Of a stretch of 9,468 nucleotides of DNA, positions 1 through 5,400 are shown piece by piece (the first letter of the stretch is position 1; each line of letters begins with the position of its first letter). The stretch comes from Comamonadaceae bacterium. Its GTDB lineage: Bacteria; Pseudomonadota; Gammaproteobacteria; Burkholderiales; Burkholderiaceae_C. The stretch is from assembly GCA_947463845.1 (NCBI GenBank), contig CANHUM010000039.1:1-9468 (forward strand). The letters are read 5' to 3'. The translations under genes and the position numbers were made by a program. The notes below the pieces were generated by a model. That model was given only the letters and a program-made list of their open reading frames with translations, was not told the origin of the DNA and searched no databases.

Positions 1-443
1 ATGCGCAGCTTGCGGATGTACTGGGCAGCGTTGATCGCGTAGCTGCCGTACGCGGCCAGGGCCAGCAGCAACTGGTCGGTGGCGCTCCATTGGCCTTGCC
101 ACCATACCCAGACATAAGCGGTGTGCAGGGCCATGACCCCCATGCTGACCACGTCTTCCCAATAGAAAGCGGGGGCAAACAGGTATTGGCCAAAGACCAC
201 CTTTTCCCAGATGGCGCCGGTGACCATGATGGCGTAGAGCACCACGGTCTTGAGCACCACCGAGGCCAGGGCCCAGTCGGTGTGCTCGCCGGTTTGCAAG
301 CTGCGCACCACCAAATACAAACTGACACCGAAAATCAGGAATTGCACCGGGGCCAACACGCCTTGCACCATCGTCCAAGCGGTCGCGTCACGCCGGGCGC
401 GTTGCGCTGGCGTGTACAAAACCGGGGGGCTGGAAGCGGGCAT
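1..443 (-). CDS. bchF: 3-vinyl bacteriochlorophyllide hydratase BchF (3' end cut by window edge)
   Basis: BchF adds water to the C3 vinyl group of (bacterio)chlorophyllide to give the 3-hydroxyethyl form, which BchC later oxidises to the acetyl group of bacteriochlorophyll a. Reading from the ATG at 443 gives 147 residues with no stop before the edge. The family is usually about 160-170 residues, so only a short C-terminal piece is missing. Diagnostic stretches are YTPAQRARRDATAW near residues 10-23, VQGVLAPVQF at 27-36, MVTGAIWEKVVFGQYLFAP at 73-91, FYWEDVVSMG at 93-102 and the C-terminal NAAQYIRKLR. Several hydrophobic segments fit a membrane protein. An AAGG ribosome site sits 6 bases before the ATG. 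The gene is divergent from ppaA, and its promoter region contains two PpsR-type operators, so repression by PpsR under oxygen is expected. In related clusters bchN, B, H, L and M follow; they would lie left of this window. Confidence 0.95.
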   Translation of the reverse strand, partial: MPASSPPVLYTPAQRARRDATAWTMVQGVLAPVQFLIFGVSLYLVVRSLQTGEHTDWALASVVLKTVVLYAIMVTGAIWEKVVFGQYLFAPAFYWEDVVSMGVMALHTAYVWVWWQGQWSATDQLLLALAAYGSYAINAAQYIRKLR

Positions 444-449
444 GAAGGA

Positions 450-453
450 CCTT
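450..453 (-). promoter_or_regulatory. ribosome binding site of bchF
   Basis: On the minus strand AAGG lies 6 bases upstream of the ATG at 443. It supports this start as the beginning of bchF. Confidence 0.55.
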
Positions 454-476
454 GTGGGCTGTTGGGGCTTTCGATG

Positions 477-505
477 AATGTAAATCTGGATATACAGTGT
501 GTCAA
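477..505 (-). promoter_or_regulatory. predicted sigma-70 type promoter of bchF
   Basis: The minus strand reads TTGACA (505-500), a 17-base spacer and TACATT (482-477). That is a perfect -35 and a 4/6 match to the -10 consensus at optimal spacing. The -35 is part of one TGT-N12-ACA operator, and the other operator covers the spacer and part of the -10. A bound repressor would therefore block RNA polymerase directly. The elements are seen in the sequence; promoter activity is inferred. Confidence 0.65.
479..496. promoter_or_regulatory. PpsR/CrtJ operator 1 in the bchF-ppaA spacer
   Basis: TGTAAATCTGGATATACA is an exact TGT-N12-ACA palindrome with 7 of 9 base pairs symmetric. This is the established recognition sequence of PpsR/CrtJ in purple bacteria. 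It lies over the -10 and spacer of the bchF promoter. Only 3 bases separate it from operator 2, giving a centre-to-centre distance of 21 bp, about two helical turns, so two PpsR dimers could bind on the same DNA face. Confidence 0.85.
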
Positions 506-517
506 TATAAATTGACA
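500..517. promoter_or_regulatory. PpsR/CrtJ operator 2 in the bchF-ppaA spacer
   Basis: TGTCAATATAAATTGACA is an exact TGT-N12-ACA site with 8 of 9 symmetric pairs. Its two ends each form a TTGACA -35 hexamer, one per strand. The minus-strand hexamer belongs to the bchF promoter. The plus-strand hexamer (512-517) points toward ppaA, but I found no good -10 at 16-18 bases from it. The rest of the spacer, from 518 to 692, shows no gene, no convincing hairpin and no further TGT-N12-ACA match. Confidence 0.87.
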
Positions 518-692
518 TTAATTTGGATTGTTAGGGTTTACACTAAATACAACTGGTGGGAATGCCATCACACTTGTTTCTGTGTCTTGTGGGGCGATCA
601 ACGCTTCTCACTTTTGGCATTTCTTGCGACGAGCACTCCGACGCCCCCGGAGCCAGCCGCTGGTGTATCCCTACTGATGATCGGTGCTTGTC

Positions 693-1487
693 ATGGCGCA
701 ATTCAATCCGGAAACTGCTCAGTCCCCGCCCTCGGGAGACGTTTTGCGCCAGCCGCTGCCGGAGGCCCTGCGTCAGAGCGCGCCCATCGGGCCTCGGTTG
801 GTGGGGGGGACCAGCTTCAGTGGCAAATCCGGCTTGGACCTGGCGCAAATCCAGGTGCTGGCCCAAGCTTGTCTGCAGGGCCTGGACGCCGCACGTCAGG
901 TCGTGTTCGGCTGGCAGCGTCAGGGGCAGTCGCTCGAAGACATCTACCTGCAGGGCATCACGCCTTGCGCGCGTTTGCTGGGTGATTGGTGGTGTTCGGA
1001 TCGGCTCGATTTCGCCATGACGACCATTGCTTCATCCCACCTGCAGCAGCTTTTGCACGATTTCAGCGCCGAATTTCTCCAGGAGTCACCGCAGCAACGC
1101 AATGGTTTGAGTGTGCTTTTGTTGACCGAACCCGGTGCACAGCACAGTCTGGGCCTGTTCATGCTCAGCGAGTTTTTCAAGCGCGCCGGTTGGGTGGTCA
1201 CCGTGGCGGTTCCGCAAGATGTTGGAGATTTCAAACAGTTGTTTTTGTCAGACTGGTTTGACGCGGTGGGCATTTCCGTGAGCACCGACAGGCACCTGCA
1301 GACCCTGAACGCGCTGTTGCCCCAGCTGCGTGATGCCTCCGATAACCTGAATTTGCATGTCTTCGTGGGCGGCCCTATGGCTTATGCCGCACCTGATCTG
1401 CTCAAGGGCCTGGCTGCCAAAGTCTTGGCCGAAGACGCGCCTCGGACGGTGGCCTGTGTCACACAAGCCATGCCTTTGTCAGCCTGA
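693..1487 (+). CDS. ppaA: PpaA/AerR-type antirepressor of photosynthesis genes (B12-binding-like)
   Basis: This is a soluble regulator of the PpaA/AerR family, which in Rhodobacter binds cobalamin and modulates the DNA binding of PpsR/CrtJ. It has 264 residues from the ATG at 693. A GTG at 684 would add three residues; neither start has a clear ribosome site. Residues 1-45 look unstructured and poorly conserved. Residues about 46-135 form a helical part with GDWWCSDRLDF (97-107), a Trp-rich stretch typical of these proteins. Residues about 138-255 form a B12-binding-like fold with TEPGAQHSLG (145-154), where His151 is the candidate axial cobalt ligand. VGISVS (192-197) and VFVGGP (223-228) are typical strand-loop signatures. 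It is followed, in the same direction, by ppsR, the usual AerR-CrtJ pairing. Family assignment is firm; which cofactor it binds (cobalamin or haem) is inference. Confidence 0.9.
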   Translation: MAQFNPETAQSPPSGDVLRQPLPEALRQSAPIGPRLVGGTSFSGKSGLDLAQIQVLAQACLQGLDAARQVVFGWQRQGQSLEDIYLQGITPCARLLGDWWCSDRLDFAMTTIASSHLQQLLHDFSAEFLQESPQQRNGLSVLLLTEPGAQHSLGLFMLSEFFKRAGWVVTVAVPQDVGDFKQLFLSDWFDAVGISVSTDRHLQTLNALLPQLRDASDNLNLHVFVGGPMAYAAPDLLKGLAAKVLAEDAPRTVACVTQAMPLSA

Positions 1488-1567
1488 ATGGCCACGTAAA
1501 ATCACATTTAACTGACATTTATTCCTTTTATTTCGATGTTTTTCACCTTGAATTCATCGCCTCAGCC

Positions 1568-1573
1568 TATACT
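1568..1573 (+). promoter_or_regulatory. candidate -10 element of the ppsR promoter
   Basis: TATACT matches the -10 consensus at 5 of 6 positions. The nearest -35-like hexamer, TTGAAT at 1548-1553, is only 14 bases upstream, so a normal -35 is lacking and an activator or another sigma factor may be needed. Transcription from here would begin near 1580. That would exclude the TTG at 1573 as the ppsR start codon and supports the ATG at 1630. Confidence 0.4.
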
Positions 1574-1577
1574 TGTA

Positions 1578-1595
1578 TGACAATTCAAAGTGTCA
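1578..1595. promoter_or_regulatory. everted PpsR half-sites near the ppsR transcription start
   Basis: TGACAATTCAAAGTGTCA is an 18-base inverted repeat (7 of 9 pairs) in which the PpsR half-sites TGTCA and TGACA point outward, with 8 bases between them. Each half could belong to a degenerate TGT-N12-ACA site: 1591-1608 reads TGT-N12-ACT, while 1565-1582 lacks the left TGT. The position, just after a candidate -10, suits autoregulation of ppsR. The repeat is seen; its role is inferred. Confidence 0.4.
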
Positions 1596-1629
1596 ACCTT
1601 GTGATACTCAAACCGGCTTAATTTACAAC

Positions 1630-3018
1630 ATGAAGCTCCCTTCCTTGGATCCATCGACTTTTTCCCAATTGCTGGGAGTGGTGTCCGATGTGACGCTGGT
1701 CATGGACCTGCAAGGTGTGATCGAGGACGTCTCAACGGGACGTGACACCCTGGCGGCTTTGGGCTGCCAATCCTGGGTGGGTCGGCGCTGGATGGACACG
1801 GTCACCAGCGAGAGCCGGATCAAGATCCAGGAAATGCTGCAGTCACAAGGCGCACCCGAGTCCATGCGCTGGCGGCATGTGAACCACGTCTCGCCAGTGG
1901 GCAATGAGGTGGCTTTGCAATATGTGGTCCTGCCCCTGGGTGGCGGCAAACTGCTCGCCATGGGCAGGGACCTGGAGAGTCTGGCTGAGCTGCAGCGCCG
2001 CTTGGTTGAAACGCAGCAGTCCATGGAGCGTGATTATTTGCGCCTGCGCCACATCGAGGCGCGTTACCGCGTGCTGTTCGACACCTCGTCCGAGGCGGTG
2101 TTGATGGTGGACGCCAGTACCCAGCGTGTGCTGGAGGCCAATGTCGGCGCGCAGTCCTTGCTCAAGGATGCGGGCAAACGCCTGGTGGGGCGTGATGTGC
2201 GGGAGTGTTTTGAAGGCGAGAGCCAGGGTGAAGTGCAGTCCTTGCTTCGCATGGCGCTGGCCACGGGCCGCATTGAAATGTGCTCGGCCCGCGTGGCGGG
2301 TCTGCCTTCGGCCTGGACGGTGTCGGCCACGGTGTTCCGCCAAGAGGGTGGTGCGCAGTTTCTGGTGCGCTTGGTCACTCGCGAGGCTGCAGCCGCGCCT
2401 GTGCAGGACGCCGGGTCTTCGACGGCTTTGAGCGAAGCCATGGAGCGTTTCCCCGACGGCTGGATACTGACCGATACCTCGGGCCTGATCAAGAGCGTGA
2501 ACGAAGAGGGGATGGCTTTGTTGGGCCTGACCGCGTCGTCGCAGGTGGTGGGCCAAAGTCTGGAACGCTGGCTTTTGCGTGGCGCGGTGGACTGGGGCGT
2601 GCTCAACACCAGTTTGCGTCAGCAGTTGCCGGTGCGCAATTTCGCCACCGAGGTGCGCACTTTGTCGGGTATGACTTTGCCGGTCGAGGTGTCTGCGGTG
2701 TACCTGGCCCGGTCCGAGCCCATGTATGTCTTTTTCGTGCGCGACATGGACCGCCGCCTGCAAGGCGGTGCCTCGGTGGCGCAGAGCCAGGCCAACCCCT
2801 TCGCCGATTTGTCCCAACTGGTGGGGCGCCGTCCCATCAAGGACATAGTGGGTGAGACGGTGGACACCATTGAGCGACTGTGCATCGAAGCGGCGCTGGA
2901 GCTGACCCACAACAACCGTGCTTCGGCCGCGGAAATGCTGGGTTTGTCGCGCCAAAGTCTGTATGTCAAGTTGCGCCGCTTTGGCATGGTGGCCGAGGCC
3001 GAAGCCGACAACCCCTGA
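1630..3018 (+). CDS. ppsR: PpsR/CrtJ transcriptional regulator of photosynthesis genes
   Basis: PpsR is the redox- and light-responsive regulator that binds TGT-N12-ACA and represses bch, crt and puc genes under oxygen. In Rubrivivax it has been reported to act on some targets as an activator. The ATG at 1630 gives 462 residues, close to the family norm of about 465. Residues 10-115 form an N-terminal PAS-like domain, followed by a helical linker (about 116-145, QRRLVETQQSMERDYLRLRHIEARY in part). PAS1 spans about 146-250 and PAS2 about 265-375 (FPDGWILTDTSGLIKSVN). The C-terminal Fis-type helix-turn-helix is at about 415-452, with NRASAAEMLGLSRQSLYVK and its SRQSLY recognition helix. Cys418 (RLCIEAALE) corresponds to the redox cysteine near the HTH. 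No cysteine lies between 219 and 417. An in-frame TTG at 1573 would extend the protein by 19 atypical residues and is not favoured. Confidence 0.95.
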   Translation: MKLPSLDPSTFSQLLGVVSDVTLVMDLQGVIEDVSTGRDTLAALGCQSWVGRRWMDTVTSESRIKIQEMLQSQGAPESMRWRHVNHVSPVGNEVALQYVVLPLGGGKLLAMGRDLESLAELQRRLVETQQSMERDYLRLRHIEARYRVLFDTSSEAVLMVDASTQRVLEANVGAQSLLKDAGKRLVGRDVRECFEGESQGEVQSLLRMALATGRIEMCSARVAGLPSAWTVSATVFRQEGGAQFLVRLVTREAAAAPVQDAGSSTALSEAMERFPDGWILTDTSGLIKSVNEEGMALLGLTASSQVVGQSLERWLLRGAVDWGVLNTSLRQQLPVRNFATEVRTLSGMTLPVEVSAVYLARSEPMYVFFVRDMDRRLQGGASVAQSQANPFADLSQLVGRRPIKDIVGETVDTIERLCIEAALELTHNNRASAAEMLGLSRQSLYVKLRRFGMVAEAEADNP

Positions 3019-3022
3019 TTGC

Positions 3023-3040
3023 TGTCACTTTAAGTTGACT
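3023..3040. promoter_or_regulatory. imperfect PpsR operator upstream of bchG (distal)
   Basis: TGTCACTTTAAGTTGACT matches TGT-N12-ACA except for the last base. It lies 5 bases upstream of the perfect site at 3046-3063 (centre-to-centre 23 bp), so it probably serves as the weaker member of a cooperative pair. It starts only 4 bases after the ppsR stop codon. Confidence 0.6.
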
Positions 3041-3045
3041 GAAAG

Positions 3046-3063
3046 TGTCAATCTGGATTGACA
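3046..3063. promoter_or_regulatory. PpsR operator upstream of bchG (proximal, perfect)
   Basis: TGTCAATCTGGATTGACA is an exact TGT-N12-ACA site with 8 of 9 symmetric pairs, the best in the window. Its core ATCTGGAT is identical to that of operator 1 in front of bchF. The site carries the TTGACA -35 hexamer of the predicted bchG promoter, so PpsR binding would directly occlude it. Confidence 0.88.
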
Positions 3064-3085
3064 TTTTCAAAACTCTCTTCACAAT
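3058..3085 (+). promoter_or_regulatory. predicted promoter of the bchG operon
   Basis: TTGACA (3058-3063), a 16-base spacer and CACAAT (3080-3085, 4/6 to TATAAT) form a plausible sigma-70 promoter. Transcription would begin at about 3091-3093, on or next to the ATG at 3092. That would give a leaderless or nearly leaderless mRNA. The elements are visible; the start point is inferred. Confidence 0.45.
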
Positions 3086-3091
3086 GGGGGC

Positions 3092-4048
3092 ATGGATACC
3101 CCGCCACTGGCCCCAGCGCCACACACCCCAGCCTTGGCGCAGCCGCTGAGTCGGCCCGCTTTGCGCACGGTGACTGAATTACTCAAGCCCATCACCTGGT
3201 TCCCACCCATGTGGGCTTTTGCTTGTGGCGTGGTGGCTTCGGGCCAGGATTTGGGAGAGAACTGGGCATTGCTGCTCTTGGGCCTGGTGCTCACCGGCCC
3301 CTTGGTGTGCGCCAGCAGCCAGGCGGTGAACGACTGGTTTGACCGGCATGTGGACGCCATCAATGAACCGAACCGCCCCATCCCCTCGGGCCGCATGCCG
3401 GGACGGTGGGGTTTGGGCATTGCCATTGCCTGGACGGCACTGTCGCTGGTGTGGGCGACGCTCATGGGGCCTTGGGGTTTTGCGGCCTGTGCTTTGGCGA
3501 TCGCTTTGTCCTGGGCTTACAGCGCGCCACCTGTGCGCCTGAAAAACAACGGTTGGTGGGGCAATGCCGCTTGCGCTCTGAGTTACGAGGGCCTGGCTTG
3601 GCTCACGGGCACGGCCGTCATGTTGGGCGGAGCCTGGCCCGGACCCCATTCGGTGGCGCTGGCCTTGCTCTACAGCTTGGGCGCGCACGGCATCATGACG
3701 CTCAATGATTTCAAGGCCATGGAGGGCGACCGGCGCATGGGAGTGGCCTCGCTGCCCGTGCAGCTGGGTGAACACGGGGCCGCGCGCGCGGCTTGTGCGT
3801 TCATGTTGGTGCCGCAAGTGATGGTGGCGCTGTTGCTGGCCAATTGGCAGCTGCCTTGGCATGCCGCGGCGGTGCTGGCGCTGGCTGCGCTGCAGGGGCC
3901 GCTGATGGCCAAATTTCTGCGTCAACCGGTGGCGCGTGCCCTTCACCTGTCGGCCTTGGGTGTGCCGCTGTTTGTCAGCGGCATGATGGTCAGTGCCTGG
4001 GGACTGCGGCATTTGAGTGGCTTGCACAGCAGCGTGGGGGTCGTATGA
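3092..4048 (+). CDS. bchG: bacteriochlorophyll synthase BchG (geranylgeranyl/phytyl transferase)
   Basis: BchG esterifies bacteriochlorophyllide a with geranylgeranyl (or phytyl) diphosphate in the membrane, the step that makes the pigment lipophilic. It is a 318-residue UbiA-family prenyltransferase. After a Pro/Ala-rich N-terminus of about 25 residues comes LLKPITWFPPMWAFACG (30-46), characteristic of chlorophyll synthases. The first Asp-rich, Mg-diphosphate-binding motif is NDWFDRHVDAINEPNRPIPSG (starts at 80, split here by the usual family spacing of DxxxD). The second is NDFKAMEGDRR (205-215). About eight or nine hydrophobic helices are visible. It is preceded by a PpsR operator pair and overlaps the next gene by ATGA, which suggests translational coupling. 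The ribosome site is poor (a G run one base before ATG). The N-terminal extension is variable in the family, so the exact start is less sure than the identity. Confidence 0.95.
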   Translation: MDTPPLAPAPHTPALAQPLSRPALRTVTELLKPITWFPPMWAFACGVVASGQDLGENWALLLLGLVLTGPLVCASSQAVNDWFDRHVDAINEPNRPIPSGRMPGRWGLGIAIAWTALSLVWATLMGPWGFAACALAIALSWAYSAPPVRLKNNGWWGNAACALSYEGLAWLTGTAVMLGGAWPGPHSVALALLYSLGAHGIMTLNDFKAMEGDRRMGVASLPVQLGEHGAARAACAFMLVPQVMVALLLANWQLPWHAAAVLALAALQGPLMAKFLRQPVARALHLSALGVPLFVSGMMVSAWGLRHLSGLHSSVGVV

Positions 4049-5400
4049 ATGCACCGTTGTTTGGCTGGTTCCAGATCATTCGCTTGGGGCTGATCCAGGC
4101 CTGTCTGGGCGCGGTGGTGGTGGTGACCACGTCCACGCTCAACCGCATCATGGTGGTCGAGCTGGCGCTGCCCGCCTTGTTGCCCGGCTTTTTGGTGGCC
4201 TGGCATTACGCGGTGCAGATGGTGCGCCCGCGGATGGGTTTTGGCTCCGACAAGGGCCGACGCAGCACGCCCTGGATGATGGGCGGCATGCTGGTGTTGG
4301 GCGTGGGTGGTGTCATGGCCGCGTGGGCCACCGTGTGGATGGCATCACAGCCTTTGTATGGCGCGCTGCTGGCCTGGTTGTCCTTCAGTTTGATTGGTCT
4401 GGGTGTGAGCGCGTGCGGCACTTCGCTGCTGGCTCTGATGGCCAAGCGCGTGCCCGATGCACGCCGTGCCCCGGCGGCCACCACCGTGTGGCTGATGATG
4501 ATCGTGGGCTTTGCGGTCACAGCCGGTGTGGTGGGCAAGTTGATCGACCCCTACAGTCCGCAGGTGCTGCTGCAGGTCTCGGCCGGCCTGAGTCTGGTCA
4601 CGGCGCTCATCACGGCGCTGTGTTTGTGGGGCTTGGAAAAAGACGGCGACCCTTCTCAGGCCGTGGCATCCAACGTGAGCACCGAGCGCTTGCAAAAGCA
4701 AAATTTCAAAGAAGCCTTTCAAGAGGTGTGGGCCGAGCCTGCGGCACGCACCTTCACGGTGTTTGTGTTCATGTCCATGCTGGCTTACAGCGCTCAGGAT
4801 CTGATTCTGGAGCCCTTTGCAGGCGCCGTTCACGGCTTCACACCGGGGCAAACCACGCAACTGTCGGGCTGGCACCACATGGGTGTGCTGGTGGGCATGC
4901 TGGCGGTGGCGGGCGCGGGTTCACGTTGGGTGGCCGGACGCCTGGGCTCGGTGCAGACCTGGATGGTCGGCGGCTGCCTGGTGTCGGCGCTGGCCACCTT
5001 GGGTCTGGTGAGTTCTGCCTTGTCATCTGATTGGCCGCTCAAGGCCAATGTGGTGTTCCTGGGGGTGGCCAACGGCGCGTTCTCGATTGCAGCGATTGCC
5101 ACCATGATGCGCCTGGCCGGCGAAGGGGGCGCGGGCCGTGAAGGCACACGCATGGGTTTGTGGGGCGCAGCGCAAGCGGCGGCCTTTGGCTTGGGGGGCT
5201 TGCTGGGCACAGCGGCCAGCGATCTGGCCCATGCCTTGTTGGGTGAACAGCGCACGGCCTATGCGGCTGTGTTTGTCATGCAAGCGCTCATGTTTGCGGT
5301 GTCTGCTGCAGTGGCGCTGCGCCTTCGCAGCGGACCTGCACAGGACCAGCGCTTGCGTTTTGAGGGTCCCGTATTGTTGAAAGGTGGGTCAAGCTCATGA
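4045..5400 (+). CDS. PucC/LhaA-family membrane protein between bchG and bchP (BCD-type MFS)
   Basis: A 451-residue polytopic membrane protein of the PucC family, the branch of the major facilitator superfamily tied to bacteriochlorophyll delivery and light-harvesting complex assembly. Recognisable stretches after the start are RLGLIQACLGAVVVVTTSTLNR (14-35 region), MVVELALPALLPGFLVAWHYAVQ and PRMGFGSDKGRRSTPWMMGG, all typical of PucC, LhaA and their relatives. About twelve hydrophobic segments are present. The copy encoded between bchG and bchP is a conserved third paralogue (ORF428/Bch2 in Rhodobacter nomenclature), separate from lhaA near puhA and pucC near the LH2 genes. The start at 4045 overlaps the bchG stop (ATGA) and the end overlaps the bchP start in the same way. 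An in-frame open frame extends upstream inside bchG but is a shadow. Whether it moves pigment or acts as an assembly factor is not known from the sequence. Confidence 0.9.
   Translation: MNAPLFGWFQIIRLGLIQACLGAVVVVTTSTLNRIMVVELALPALLPGFLVAWHYAVQMVRPRMGFGSDKGRRSTPWMMGGMLVLGVGGVMAAWATVWMASQPLYGALLAWLSFSLIGLGVSACGTSLLALMAKRVPDARRAPAATTVWLMMIVGFAVTAGVVGKLIDPYSPQVLLQVSAGLSLVTALITALCLWGLEKDGDPSQAVASNVSTERLQKQNFKEAFQEVWAEPAARTFTVFVFMSMLAYSAQDLILEPFAGAVHGFTPGQTTQLSGWHHMGVLVGMLAVAGAGSRWVAGRLGSVQTWMVGGCLVSALATLGLVSSALSSDWPLKANVVFLGVANGAFSIAAIATMMRLAGEGGAGREGTRMGLWGAAQAAAFGLGGLLGTAASDLAHALLGEQRTAYAAVFVMQALMFAVSAAVALRLRSGPAQDQRLRFEGPVLLKGGSSS
5381..5386 (+). promoter_or_regulatory. ribosome binding site of bchP
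   Basis: AAGGTG lies 10 bases before the ATG at 5397, within the end of the upstream gene. It supports this start despite the 4-base overlap. Confidence 0.5.

Noticed and set aside
529..542. TGT-N8-ACA in the bchF-ppaA spacer as a third PpsR site
   Set aside because: The spacing is 8, not 12, and the flanks lack the CA/TG extension seen in the other sites; most likely chance in AT-rich DNA.
1573..1629. TTG start at 1573 for ppsR, adding 19 residues
   Set aside because: It overlaps a TATACT -10 element and the everted half-sites, lacks a ribosome site and adds residues unlike the family N-terminus; ATG 1630 fits the family length.
1843..2955. A 370-codon open frame on the minus strand across ppsR
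   Set aside because: It is antisense to a clearly recognised PAS-HTH protein, is rich in His, Gln and Arg as expected of a high-GC shadow frame, and has no family motif or start signal.
3793..4044. Upstream extension of the pucC-family gene inside bchG
   Set aside because: The frame is open but overlaps bchG, and the family N-terminus begins just after the ATG at 4045.
3179..4054. A 291-codon minus-strand frame opposite bchG (and a 313-codon frame at 7373-8314 opposite codon phase of the antiporter)
   Set aside because: Both lie within genes with intact domain motifs and have shadow-frame composition; no recognisable domain.
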